From Sympetrum striolatum (lineage: Eukaryota; Arthropoda; Insecta; Odonata; Libellulidae), in NCBI GenBank assembly GCA_947579665.1, contig OX388343.1, forward strand, positions 104,103,657-104,167,656: a stretch of DNA of 64,000 bases, read 5' to 3'. Below, piece by piece: positions 29,301 to 43,846 of the stretch. Every line of letters starts with the position of its first letter. Position 1 is the stretch's first letter. The position numbers and the translations under genes are program-made. A model generated the notes under the pieces. That model was not told the origin of the DNA, searched no databases, and saw only the letters and a list, made by a program, of their open reading frames with translations.

Positions 29301-32300
29301 GATAATATCTGGATAAAATGACGAAAATTTAGTTGAAGAAGAGGACAAACATGGAAATTTCGCTAATATTATCCGTTTTCGTTGCTTTTTCGATCATATC
29401 TCGACAAAATAACGATGTTAAGGGCAAAATAGAATATAAAAAATAGAAATTTCGTTGAAATTATCTGTTTTCGTAGCTCATTTCGATAATATCTGGATAA
29501 AATGACGATAAATTAAGTTGAAGAAAAGGACAAACATGGAAATTTCGCTAAAATTATCCGTTTTCATTGCTTTTTCGATCATATCTCGATAAAATGACGA
29601 AAATTAAGGAAAAATGAGGAAAAAAAATGAAATTTCGCTAAAATTACCCGTTTTCGTTATTTTTTCGATCATATCTCGATAAATTGACGAAAATTAAACC
29701 AAAATAGAGGAAAAAAAATGGAAATTTCGCTAAAAATTATCGATTTCAGTTGTTTTTTCTTCCATATTTCGATAAAATGACGAAAATTTAGTTGAAGAAG
29801 AGGACAAACATGGAAATTTCGCTAATATTATCCGTTTTCGTTACTTTTTTCCAACATATCTCGAAAATATGACGATAATGATAGTAAAATAAAGGTGCGA
29901 AATTGAAATTTCGTTGAAATTATCCGTAATCGTTGCTGTTTTCGCTCATATCTCGAGAAATTGATGAAAATTAAATCAATATACAGGAAAAAAATGGAAA
30001 TTTCGCTAAAAATTATCGGTTTCAGTTCTTTTTTCTTCCATGTTTCGATAAAATGACGATAAAAAGGGAAAAATAGAGGATAAAAAATTTAAATTTCCAT
30101 GCAATTATCTTTTTTCGTAGCTTAATTCCACAATATCTGGATAAAATGACGAAAATAAAGGCAAAAAAGAGTAGAAAAATGGAAAATTCGCTAAAATTAT
30201 CTGTTTTCGTAGCTTATTTCGATCATATCTCGCTAAATTGACGAAAATTAAGGCAAAAATGAAAAAATACGGAATTTTCGCTAAAATTTTCCGTTTTTTT
30301 TTGCTTTTTTCGACCATATCTCGATAAAATGAAAAAAATTAAGGAAAAATGAGGAAAAAAATGAAATTTCACTAAAATTATCCGTTTTCGTTACTTTTTT
30401 GAATCATATCTAAATTAAATGACGAAAATTAAATCAGAATTATGAAGATAAGTTGAAATTTCGCTAAAATTATCGGTTTAAGGGGTTTTCTTCGTCCATA
30501 TTTCGATAAAATGACGTTAAAAAGGGCAGAATTAAAGATGAAAAACTGAAATTTCGTTGAAATTATCTGTTTTCGTAGCTCATTTCGATAATATCTGGAT
30601 AAAATGACAAAAAAATTAAGTTGAAGAAAAGGACAAACATGGAAATTTCGCTAAAATTATCCGTTTTCGTTGCTTTTTCGATCAGATCTCGATAAAATGA
30701 CGAAAATTAAGGAAAAATGAGGAAAAAAAACGAAATTTCGCTAAAATTACCCGTTTTCGTTATTTTTTCGATCATATCTCGATAAATTGACGAAAATTAA
30801 ATCAAAATAGAGGAAAAAAATCAAATTTCGCTAAAAATTATCGGTTTCAGTTGTATTTTCTTCCATATTACGATAAAATGACGATAAATAGGGAAAATAG
30901 AGTATAAAAAATTGAAATTTCGTTGAAATTTTCTGTTTTCGTAGCTTGTTTAGATAATATCTGGATAAAATGACGATGAAAAGGGAAAAAATTGGGAAAA
31001 AATTTAAATATTGGTGAAATTATCTTTTTTCGTTGCTTATTTCGTTTATATCTGGATGATATGGCGAAAATTATGGCAAGAATAAAGAAAAAACATGGAA
31101 ATTTCGATAAAATAGTTCATTTCCGTTGCTTTTTTCGATCATATCTTGATAAAATGACGAAAATTAAATCAAAATTGAGAAAAAAAAAGAAATTTCACTA
31201 AAATTATCGGTTAGCGTTGCTTTTTTCGTCCATATGTCGATAATTTGACGATAAAAAGGGAAAAATTGAGGATAAAAAATTGAAATTTCCATGGAATTAT
31301 CTTTTTTCGTAGAATAATTCCACAATATCTGGATAAAATGACGAAAATTAAGGCAAAAAAGAGTAGAAAATTGAAAATTCGCTAAAATTGTCCGTTTTAT
31401 GTTGCTTTTTTCGATCATATCTCAATAAAATGAACTCGTTAAGGAAAAAATGAGGAAAAAAATGAAACTTCGCTTAAATCTCCGTTATCATTACTTTTTT
31501 GAATCATATCTCGATAAAATGACGAAAGTTAAATCAGAATTATGAAAAACAATTGAAAATTCTTTAAAATTATCGGTTTAAGTTGCTTTTTTCGTCCATA
31601 TTTCGATAAAATGACGTTAAAAAGGCCAGAATTGAGGATAAAAAAATGATATTTCGCTGAAATTATTTGTTTTCGTAGCTTATTTCGATAATATCTAGAT
31701 AAAATGACGAAAATTAAGTTGAAGAAGAGGACAAACATGGAAATTTCGCTAATATTATCCGTTTTCGCTACTTTTTTCCAACATATCTCGAAAATATGAC
31801 GATAATGATAGCAAAATATAGGTGCGAAAATGAAATTTCGTTGAAATTTTCCGTAATTGTTGCTTTTTTCGCTCATATCTCGATAAATTGATGAACATTA
31901 ATTCAAAATAGAGGGAAAAAAATGGAAAAATCGCTAAAAATTATCCGTTTCAGTTGTTTTTCTTCCATGTTTCGATAAAATGACGATAATAAGGGCAAAA
32001 TAGAGGATAAAAAATAGAAATTTCGTTAAAATTATCTGTTTTCGTAGCTTATTTCGATAATATCAGGATATAACGACGATGAAAAGGGCAAAATATTGGG
32101 AAAAAATTTAATTATTGGTGAAATTATCTTTTTTCGTTGCTTATTTCGTTAATATCTGGATGATATGGCGAAAATGAAGGCAAGAAAAAAGAATAAAACG
32201 TGGAAATTTCGCTAAAAATAATTCATTTCCGTTGCTTTCTTCGATCATATCTTGATAAAATGACGAAAATTAAATGAAAATTGAGGAAAAAAATTGAAAT

Positions 32301-33069
32301 TTCGCTAAAATTATCGGTTTACGTTGCTTTTTTCGTCCATATTTCTATATAATGACGATAAAAAGGACAAAATAGATGCTATAAAATTGAAATTTCGGTG
32401 ATATTATTGTTTTCGTTGCTTTTTATGATCATATCTCGACTAAATGACGAAAATTAAATAAAAATAAATTGACGAAAATTAAGGCAAAAATGAAAAAATA
32501 CGGAATTTTCGCTAAAATTTTCCGTTTTTTTTGCTTTTTTCGATCATATCTCGATAAAATGAACACATAAAGGAAAAATGAGGAAAAAAATGAAATTTCG
32601 CTCAAATTATCCGTTTTCGTTACTTTTTTGAATCACATCTAAATTAAATAACGAAATTTTAATCAGAATTATGAAGATATGATGAAATTTCGCTAAAATT
32701 ATCGGTTTAAGTGGTTTTCTTCGTCCATATTTCGATAAAATGACGTTAAAAAGGGCAGAATTAAGGATGAAAAACTGAAATTTCGTTGAAATTATCTGTT
32801 TTCGTAGCTCATTTCGATAATATCTGGATAAAATGACGATAAATTAACTTGAAGAAAAGGACAAACATGGAAATTTCGCTAAAATTATCCGTTTTCGTTC
32901 CTTTTTCGATCAAATCTCGATAAAATGACGAAAATTAAGGAAAAATGAGGAAAAAAAATGAAATTTCGCTAAAATTACCCGTTTTCGTTATTTTTTCGAT
33001 CATATCTCGATAAATTGACGAAAATTAAATCAAAATAGAGGAAAAAAATGGAAATTTCGCTAAAAATTT
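26331..33069 (+). repeat. Right-domain HOR copy R2, 6,739 bp, internally deleted
   Basis: The first part (26331 to about 29900) matches R1 15555-19124. The sequence then jumps to the part equal to R1 from about 23160 to the unit end. It lacks 4,037 bp relative to R1 and R3. It carries variants shared with R3 but not R1, such as GGGAAAATATTTAAATATTG at about 27866 and the TTAATTATTTCG stretch near 29200. Its second part shares GAATTAAAGATGAAAAACTG with R1 and not with R3. It is thus a hybrid of both neighbours. Confidence 0.87.
29900..29956 (+). other. Unequal-exchange junction tract in the satellite
   Basis: To the left, GATAGTAAAATAAAGGTGCG matches R1 near 19110 and R3 near 36625. To the right, GAAATTGATGAAAATTAAAT followed by CAATATACAGG matches 23217 and 40733. 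The 57 bases between are identical in both parents, so the crossover lies somewhere within them. The exchange accounts for the 4,037-bp deficit in R2, or equivalently for a 6,739-bp tandem duplication (about 23162-29900 repeated as about 29900-36640). Confidence 0.83.
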
Positions 33070-36000
33070 CCGTTTTATGTTGCTTTTTTCGATCATATCT
33101 CTATGAAATGAAAAAAATTAAGTCAAAAATAGAGGGAAAAAATAGAAATTTCGCTAAAAATTATCCGTTTTCGTTGCTTTTTCGATCATATCTCAATAAA
33201 ATGAACACATTAAGGAAAAAATGAGGAAAAAAATGAAATTTCGCTTAAATTCTCCGTTATCGTTACTTTTTTGAGTGATATCTCGATAAAATGACGAAAG
33301 TTAAATCAGAATTATGAAAAACACTTGAAAATTCTTTAAAATTATCGGTTTAAGTTGCTTTTTTCGTCCATATTTCGATAAAATGACGTTAAAAAAAAAA
33401 ATTGAGGATAAAAAAATGTAATTTCGCTGAAATTATTTGTTTTCGTAGCTTGTTTCGATAATATCAGGATAAAATGACGTTAAAAAGGGGAAAAATTGAG
33501 GAAAAAAATTGAAATTTCGTTGAAATTATTTATTTTCGTAGCTTATTTCGATAATATCTGGATAAAATGACGAAAATTAAGTTGAAGAAGAGGATAAACA
33601 TGGAAATTTCGCTAATATTATCCGTTTTCGTTACTTTTTTCCAACATATCTCGATAATATGACGATAATGAAAGCAAAATAGGGGTACAAAATTGAAATT
33701 TCGTTGAAATTATACGTAATCGTTGCTGTTTTCGCTCATATCTCGATAAATTGATGAAAATTAAATCAATATAGAGGAAAAAAATGGGAATTTCGCTAAA
33801 AATTATCGGTTTCAGTTCTTTTTTCTTCCATGTTTCGATAAAATGACGATAAAAAGGGAAAAATAGAGGATAAAAAATTTAAATTTCTATGGAATTATCT
33901 TTTTTCGTAGCTTAATTCCACAATATCTGGATAAAATGACGAAAATTAAGGCAAAAAAGAGTAGAAAAATGGAAAATTCGCTAAAATTATCCGTTTTATG
34001 TTGCTTTTTTCGATCATATCTCTATAAAATGAAAAAAATTAAGGCAAAAATAGAGGGCAAAAATAGAAATTTCGCTAAAAATTATCCGTTTTCGTTGCTT
34101 TTTCGATCATATCTCACCAAAATAAGGATGTTAAGGGCAAAATAGAATATAAAAAATAGAAATTTCGTTGAAATTATCTGTTTTCGTAGCTCATTTCGAT
34201 AATATCTGGATAAAATGACGATAAATTAAGTTGAAGAAAAGGACAAACATGGAAATTTCGCTAAAATTATCCGTTTTCATTGCTTTTTCGATCATATCTC
34301 GATAAAATGACGAAAATTAAGGAAAAACGAGGAAAAAAATGAAATTTCGCTAAAATTACCCGTTTTCGTTATTTTTTCGATCATATCTCGATAAATTGAC
34401 GAAAATTAAACCAATATAGAGGAAACAAAATGGAAATTTCGCTAAAAATTATCGATTTCAGTTGTTTTTTCTTCCATATTTCGATAAAATGACGATAAAT
34501 AGGGAAAATAGAGTATAAAAAATTGAAATTTCGTTGAAATTTTCTGTTTTCGTAGCTTATTTCGATAATATATGGATAAAATGACGATGAAAAGGGAAAA
34601 AATTGGGAAAATATTTAAATATTGGTGAAATTATCTTTTTTCGTTGCTTATTTCGTTTATATCTGGATGATATGGCGAAAATTATGGCAAGAATAAAGAA
34701 AAAACATGGAAATTTCGATAAAATAGTTCATTTCCGTTGCTTTTTTCAATCTTATCTTGATACAATGACGAAAATTAAATCAATATTGAGAAAAAAAAAT
34801 GAAATTTCACTAAAATTATCGGTTAGCATTGCTTTTTTCGTCCATATTTCGATAATATGACGATAAAATCGGAAAAATTGAGGATTAAAAATTGAAATTT
34901 CCATGGAATTATCTTTTTTCGTAGCTTAATTCCACAATATCTGGATGAAATGACGAAAATTAAGGCAAAAGAGAATAGAAAAATGGAAAATTCGTAAAAT
35001 TGTCCGTTTTATGTTGCTTTTTTCGATCATATCTCTATAAAATGAAAAAAATTAAGGCAAAAATAGAGGGAAAAAATAGAAATTTCGCTAAAAATTCTCC
35101 GTTATCGTTACTTTTTTGAATGATATCTCGATAAAATGACGAAAGTTAAATCAGAATTATGAAAAACACTTGAAAATTCTTTAAAATTATCGGTTTAAGT
35201 TGCTTTTTTCGTCCATATTTCGATAAAATGACGTTAAAAAGGGCAGAATTGAGGATAAAAAAATGTAATTTCGCTGAAATTATTTGTTTTCGTAGCTTGT
35301 TTCGATAATATCAGGATAAAATGACGATGAAAAGGGAAAAAATTGGGAAAAAATTTAAATATTGGTGAAATTATCTTTTTTCGTTTCTTATTTCGTTTAT
35401 ATCTGGATGATATGGCGAAAATTATGGCGAGAGTAAAGAAAAAACATGGAAATTTCAATAAAATAGTTCATTTCCGTTGCTTTTTTCGATCATATCTTGA
35501 TAAAATGACGAAAATTAAATCAAAATTGAGAAAAAAAAAGAAATTTCACTAAAATTATCGGTTAGCGTTGCTTTTTTCGTCCATATGTCGATAATTTGAC
35601 GATAAAAAGGGAAAAATTGAGGATAAAAAATTGAAATTTCCATGGAATTATCTTTTTTCGTAGCATAATTCCATAATATCTGGATAAAATGACGAAAATT
35701 AAGGCAAAAAAGAGTAGAAAATTGAAAATTCGCTAAAATTGTCCGTTTTATGTTGCTTTTTTCGATCATATCTCAATAAAATGAACACATTAAGGAAAAA
35801 ATGAGGAAAAAAATGAAATTTCGCTTAAATTCACCGTTATCGTTACTTTTTTTAAATCATATCTCGATAAAATGATGAAAGATAAATCAGAATTATGAAA
35901 AACAATTGAAAATTCTTTAAAATTATCGGTTTATGTTAATTATTTCGTCCATATTTCGATAAAATGACGTTAAAAAGGGCAGAATTGAGGATAAAAAAAT

Positions 36001-39000
36001 GTAATTTCGCTGAAATTATTTGTTTTCGTAGCTTATTTCGATAATATCTGGATAAAATGACGAAAATTTAGTTGAAGAAGAGGACAAACATGGAAATTTC
36101 GCTAATATTATCCGTTTTCGTTGCTTTTTCGATCATATCTCGACAAAATAACGATGTTAAGGGCAAAATAGAATATAAAAAATAGAAATTTCGTTGAAAT
36201 TATCTGTTTTCGTAGCTCATTTCGATAATATCTGGATAAAATGACGATAAATTAAGTTGAAGAAAAGGACAAACATGGAAATTTCGCTAAAATTATCCGT
36301 TTTCATTGCTTTTTCGATCATATCTCGATAAAATGACGAAAATTAAGGAAAAATGAGGAAAAAAAATGAAATTTCGCTAAAATTACCCGTTTTCGTTATT
36401 TTTTCGATCATATCTCGATAAATTGACGAAAATTAAACCAAAATAGAGGAAAAAAAATGGAAATTTCGCTAAAAATTATCGATTTCAGTTGTTTTTTCTT
36501 CCATATTTCGATAAAATGACGAAAATTTAGTTGAAGAAGAGGACAAACATGGAAATTTCGCTAATATTATCCGTTTTCGTTACTTTTTTCCAACATATCT
36601 CGAAAATATGACGATAATGATAGTAAAATAAAGGTGCGAAATTGAAATTTCGTTGAAATTATCCGTAATCGTTGCTGTTTTCGCTCATATCTCGATAAAT
36701 TGATGAAAATTAATTCAAAATAGAGGAAAAAAAATGGAAATTTCGCTAAAAATTATCCGTTTCAGTTGTTTTTCTTCCATGTTTCGATAAAATGACGATA
36801 ATAAGGGTAAAATAGAGGATAAAAAATAGAAATTCCGTTAAAATTATCTGTTTTCGTAGCTTATTTAGATAATATCAGGATATAATGACGATGAAAAGGG
36901 CAAAATATTGGGAAAAAATTTTATTATTGGTGAAATTATCTTTTTTCGTTGCTTATTTCGTTATTATCTGGATGATATAGCGAAAATGAAGGCAAGAAAA
37001 AAGAATAAAACATGGAAATTTCGCTAAAATAATTCATTTCCGTTGCTTTCTTCGATCATATCTTGATAAAATGACGAAAATTAAATCAAAATTGAGGAAA
37101 AAAATTGAAATTTCGCTAAAATTATCGGTTTACGTTGCTTTTTTCGTCCATATTTCTATATAATGACGATAAAAAGGACAAAATAGATGCTATAAAATTA
37201 TAATTTCGGTGATATTATCGTTTTCGTTGCTTTTTCGATCATACCTCGACAAAATAACGATGTTAAGGGCAAAATAGAATATAAAAAATAGAAATTTCGT
37301 TGAAATTATCTGTTTTCGTAGCTCATTTCGATAATATCTGGATAAAATGACGATAAATTAAGTTGAAGAAAAGGACAAACATGGAAATTTCGCTAAAATT
37401 ATCCGTTTTCGTTGCTTTTTCGATCATATCTCGATAAAATGACGAAAATTAAGGAAAAATGAGGAAAAAAATGAAATTTCGCTAAAATTACCCGTTTTCG
37501 TTATTTTTCGATCATATCTCGAAAAATTGACGAAAATTAAGGCAAAAATGAAAAAATACGGAATTTTCGCTAAATTTTTCCGTTTTTTGTTGCTTTTTTC
37601 GATCATATCTCGATAAAATGAAAAAATTAAGGAAAAATGAGGAAAAAAATGAAATTTCCCTAAAACTATCCGTTTTCGTTACTTTTTTGAATCATATCTA
37701 AATTAAATGACGAAAATTAAATCAGAATTATGAAGATAAGTTGAAATATCGCTAAAATTATCGGTTTAAGGGGTTTTCTTCGTCCATGTTTCGATAAAAT
37801 GACGATAAAAAGGGCAAAATAGAGTATAAAAATTTAAATTTCCTTAAAATTATCTTTTTTCGTAGCTTAATTCCACAATATCTGGATAAAATGACGAAAA
37901 TTAAGGCAAAAAAGTGTAGAAAAATGGAAAATTCGTTAAAATTATCCGTTTTATATTGCTTTTTTCGATCATATCTCTATAAAATGAAAAACATTAAGGC
38001 AAAAATAGAGGGCAAAAATAAAAATTTCGCTAAAAATTATCCGTTTTCGTTGCTTTTCGAACATATCTCAATAAAATGAACACATTAAGGAAAAAATGAG
38101 GAAAAAAATGAAATTTCGCTTAAATTCTCCGTTATCGTTACTTTTTTGAATTATATCTCGATAAAATGACGAAAGCTAAATCAGAATTTTGAAAAACAAT
38201 TCAAAATTCTTTAAAATTATCGGTTTAAGTTGCTTTTTTCGTCCATATTTCGATAAAATGACGTTAAAAAGGGCAGAATTGAGGATAAAAAAATGTAATT
38301 TCGCTGAAATTATTTGTTTTCGTAGCTTGTTTCGATAATATCAGGATAAAATGACGATGAAAAGGGAAAAAATTTGGAAAAAATTTAAATATTGGTGTAA
38401 TTATCTTTTTTCGTTGCTTATTTCGTTTATATCTGGATGATATGGCGAAAATTATGGCAAGAATAAAGAAAAAACATGGAAATTTCAATAAAATAGTTCA
38501 TTTCCGTTGCTTTTTTCGATCATATCTTGATAAAATGACGAAAATTAAATCAAAATTGAGAAAAAAAATGAAATTTCACTAAAATTATCGGTTAGCGTTG
38601 CTTTTTTCGTCCATATTTCAATAATTTGACGATAAAAAGGGAAAAATTGAGGATAAAAAATTGAAATTTCCATGGAATTATCTTTTTTCGTAGCATAATT
38701 CCACAATATCTGGTTAAAATGACGAAAATTAAGGCAAAAAAGAGTAGAAAATTGAAAATTCGCTAAAATTGTCCGTTTTATGTTGCTTTTTTCGATCATA
38801 TCTCAATAAAATGAACACATTAAGGAAAAAATGAGGAAAAAAAAATGAAATTTCGCTTAAATTCTCCGTAATCGTTACTTTTTTGAATCATATCTCGATA
38901 AAATGACGAAAGATAAATCAGAATTATGAAAAACAATTGAAAATTCTTTAAAATTATCGGTTTAAGTTACTTTTTTCGTCCATATTTCGATAAAATGACG

Positions 39001-42000
39001 TTAAAAAGGGCAGAATTGAGGATAAAAAAATATAATTTCGTTGAAATTATTTGTTTTCGTAGCTTATTTCGATAATATCTGGATAAAATGACGAAAATTT
39101 AGTTGAAGAAGAGGACAAACATGGAAATTTCGCTAATATTATCCGTTTTCGTTACTTTTTTCCAATATATCTCGAAAATATGACGATAATGATAGCAAAA
39201 TAAAGGTGCGAAATTGAAATTTCGTTGAAATTTTCCGTAATCGTTGCTTTTTTCGCTCATATCTCGATAAATTGATGAAAATTAATTCCAAATAGGGGGA
39301 AAAAAATGGAAATTTCGCTAAAAATTATCCGTTTCAGTTGTTTTTCTTCCATGTTTCGATAAAATGACGATAATAAGGGCAAAATAGAGGATAAAAGATA
39401 GAAATTTCGTTAAAGTTATCTGTTTTCGTAGCTTATTTAGATAATATCAGGATATAATGACGATGAAAAGGGCAAAATATTGGGAAAAAATTTAATTATT
39501 GGTGAAATTATCTTTTTTCGTTGCATATTTCGTTAATATCTGGATGATATAGCGAAAATGAAGGCTAGAAAAAAGAATAAAACATGGAAATTTCGCAAAA
39601 ATAATTCATTTCCGTTGCTTTCTTCGATCATATCTTGATAAAATGACGAAAATTAAATGAAAATTGAGGAAAAAAATTGAAATTTCGCTAAAATTATCGG
39701 TTTACGTTGCTTTTTTCATCCATATTTCTATATAATGACGATAAAAAGGACAAAATAGATGCTATAAAATTGAAATTTCGGTGATATTATTGTTTTCGTT
39801 GCTTTTTTTGATCATATCTCGACTAAATGACGAAAATTAAATAAAAATAGAGGAAAAAAAATGAAATTTCACTAAAATTAACGGTTACGGTTGCTTTTTT
39901 CGTCCATATTTCGATAATATGACGATAAAATGGGCAAAATAGAGGATAAAAAATAGAAACTTCCATGAAATTATCTTTTTTCTAGCGTTTTTTGACAATA
40001 TCAGGAAAAAATGACGAAAATTAAGGCAAAAAAGAGAAGAAAAATGGAAAATTCGCTAAAATTATCCGTTTTCGTTGCTTTTTTCGATCATATCTCGATA
40101 AAATAACGATGTTAAGGGCAAAATAGAGGATAAAAAATTGAATTTATCTGATTTCGTAGCTTATTACGATAATATCTCGATAAACTGACGAAAATTGAGG
40201 CAAAAATGAGAAAAATATGGAATTTTCGCTAAAATTTTCCGTTTTTTGTTGCATTTTTCGATCATATCTCGATAAAATGAAAAAATTAAGGAAAAAATGA
40301 GAAAAAAAATGAAATTTCGCTTAAATTCTCCGTTTTCGTTACTTTTTTGAATCATATATCGATAAAATGACGAAGGTTAAATCAGAATTATGAAAAAGAA
40401 ATTGAAATATTGCTTAAATTATCGGTTTAACTTTCTTTTTTCGTCCATATTTCGATAAAATGATGTTAAAAAGGGGAAAAATTTAGGAAAAAAATTGAAA
40501 TTTCGTTGAAATTATTTATTTTCGTAGCTTATTTCGATATTATCTGGATAAAATGACGAAAATTAAGTTGAAGAAGAGGATAAACATGGAAAATTCGCTA
40601 ATATTATCCGTTTTCGTTACTTTTTTCCAACATATCTCGATAATATGACGATAATGAAAGCAAAATAGGGGTACAAAATTGAAATTTCGTTGAAATTATC
40701 CGTAATCGTTGCTGTTTTCGCTCATATCTCGAGAAATTGATGAAAATTAAATCAATATACAGGAAAAAAATGGAAATTTCGCTAAAAATTATCGGTTTCA
40801 GTTCTTTTTTCTTCCATGTTTCGATAAAATGACGATAAAAAGGGAAAAATAGAGGATAAAAAATTTAAATTTCCATGCAATTATCTTTTTTCGTAGCTTA
40901 ATTCCACAATATCTGGATAAAATGACGAAAATAAAGGCAAAAAAGAGTAGAAAAATGGAAAATTCGCTAAAATTATCTGTTTTCGTAGCTTATTTCGATC
41001 ATATCTCGCTAAATTGACGAAAATTAAGGCAAAAATGAAAAAATACGGAATTTTCGCTAAAATTTTCCGTTTTTTTTTGCTTTTTTCGACCATATCTCGA
41101 TAAAATGAAAAAAATTAAGGAAAAATGAGGAAAAAAATGAAATTTCACTAAAATTATCCGTTTTCGTTACTTTTTTGAATCATATCTAAATTAAATGACG
41201 AAAATTAAATCAGAATTATGAAGATAAGTTGAAATTTCGCTAAAATTATCGGTTTAAGGGGTTTTCTTCGTCCATATTTCGATAAAATAACGTTAAAAAG
41301 GGCAGAATTAAGGATGAAAAACAGAAATTTCATTGAAATTATCTGTTTTCGTAGCTCATTTCGATAATATCTGGATAAAATGACAAAAAAATTAAGTTGA
41401 AGAAAAGGACAAACATGGAAATTTCGCTAAAATTATCCGTTTTCGTTGCTTTTTCGATCAGATCTCGATAAAATGACGAAAATTAAGGAAAAATGAGGAA
41501 AAAAAAACGAAATTTCGCTAAAATTACCCGTTTTCGTTATTTTTTCGATCATATCTCGATAAATTGACGAAAATTAAATCAAAATAGAGGAAAAAAATCA
41601 AATTTCGCTAAAAATTATCGGTTTCAGTTGTATTTTCTTCCATATTACGATAAAATGACGATAAATAGGGAAAATAGAGTATAAAAAATTGAAATTTCGT
41701 TGAAATTTTCTGTTTTCGTAGCTTGTTTAGATAATATCTGGATAAAATGACGATGAAAAGGGAAAAAATTGGGAAAAAATTTAAATATTGGTGAAATTAT
41801 CTTTTTTCGTTGCTTATTTCGTTTATATCTGGATGATATGGCGAAAATTATGGCAAGAATAAAGAAAAAACATGGAAATTTCGATAAAATAGTTCATTTC
41901 CGTTGCTTTTTTCGATCATATCTTGATAAAATGACGAAAATTAAATCAAAATTGAGAAAAAAAAAGAAATTTCACTAAAATTATCGGTTAGCGTTGCTTT

Positions 42001-43846
42001 TTTCGTCCATATGTCGATAATTTGACGATAAAAAGGGAAAAATTGAGGATAAAAAATTGAAATTTCCATGGAATTATCTTTTTTCGTAGAATAATTCCAC
42101 AATATCTGGATAAAATGACGAAAATTAAGGCAAAAAAGAGTAGAAAATTGAAAATTCGCTAAAATTGTCCGTTTTATGTTGCTTTTTTCGATCATATCTC
42201 AATAAAATGAACTCGTTAAGGAAAAAATGAGGAAAAAAATGAAACATCGCTTAAATCTCCGTTATCATTACTTTTTTGAATCATATCTCGATAAAATGAC
42301 GAAAGTTAAATCAGAATTATGAAAAACAATTGAAAATTCTTTAAAATTATCGGTTTAAGTTGCTTTTTTCGTCCATATTTCGATAAAATGACGTTAAAAA
42401 GGCCAGAATTGAGGATAAAAAAATGATATTTCGCTGAAATTATTTGTTTTCGTAGCTTATTTCGATAATATCTAGATAAAATGACGAAAATTAAGTTGAA
42501 GAAGAGGACAAACATGGAAATTTCGCTAATATTATCCGTTTTCGCTACTTTTTTCCAACATATCTCGAAAATATGACGATAATGATAGCAAAATATAGGT
42601 GCGAAAATGAAATTTCGTTGAAATTTTCCGTAATTGTTGCTTTATTCGCTCATATCTCGATAAATTGATGAACATTAATTCAAAATAGAGGGAAAAAAAT
42701 GGAAAAATCGCTAAAAATTATCCGTTTCAGTTGTTTTTCTTCCATGTTTCGATAAAATGACGATAATAAGGGCAAAATAGAGGATAAAAAATAGAAATTT
42801 CGTTAAAATTATCTGTTTTCGTAGCTTATTTCGATAATATCAGGATATAACGACGATGAAAAGGGCAAAATATTGGGAAAAAATTTAATTATTGGTGAAA
42901 TTATCTTTTTTCGTTGCTTATTTCGTTAATATCTGGATGATATGGCGAAAATGAAGGCAAGAAAAAAGAATAAAACGTGGAAATTTCGCTAAAAATAATT
43001 CATTTCCGTTGCTTTCTTCGATCATATCTTGATAAAATGACGAAAATTAAATGAAAATTGAGGAAAAAAATTGAAATTTCGCTAAAATTATCGGTTTACG
43101 TTGCTTTTTTCGTCCATATTTCTATATAATGACGATAAAAAGGACAAAATAGATGCTATAAAATTGAAATTTCGGTGATATTATTGTTTTCGTTGCTTTT
43201 TATGATCATATCTCGACTAAATGACGAAAATTAAATAAAAATAAATTGACGAAAATTAAGGCAAAAATGAAAAAATACGGAATTTTCGCTAAAATTTTCC
43301 GTTTTTTTTGCTTTTTTCGATCATATCTCGATAAAATGAACACATAAAGGAAAAATGAGGAAAAAAATGAAATTTCGCTCAAATTATCCGTTTTCGTTAC
43401 TTTTTTGAATCACATCTAAATTAAATAACGAAATTTTAATCAGAATTATGAAGATATGATGAAATTTCGCTAAAATTATCGGTTTAAGTGGTTTTCTTCG
43501 TCCATATTTCGATAAAATGACGTTAAAAAGGGCAGAATTAAGGATGAAAAACTGAAATTTCGTTGAAATTATCTGTTTTCGTAGCTCATTTCGATAATAT
43601 CTGGATAAAATGACGATAAATTAACTTGAAGAAAAGGACAAACATGGAAATTTCGCTAAAATTATCCGTTTCCGTTCCTTTTTCGATCAAATCTCGATAA
43701 AATGACGAAAATTAAGGAAAAATGAGGAAAAAAAATGAAATTTCGCTAAAATTACCCGTTTTCGTTATTTTTTCGATCATATCTCGATAAATTGACGAAA
43801 ATTAAATCAAAATAGAGGAAAAAAATGGAAATTTCGCTAAAAATTT
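33070..43846 (+). repeat. Right-domain HOR copy R3, full length (10,777 bp)
   Basis: Full-length right HOR. The block equal to R1 19125-23160, absent from R2, is present here at about 36640-40676. The first 3.57 kb is nearly indistinguishable from the first part of R2. The last 3.2 kb differs from R1 and R2 at a few sites, for example AAACAGAAATTTCATTG near 41318 where the others have AAACTGAAATTTCGTTG. These shared and private variants order the duplication events. Confidence 0.86.
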
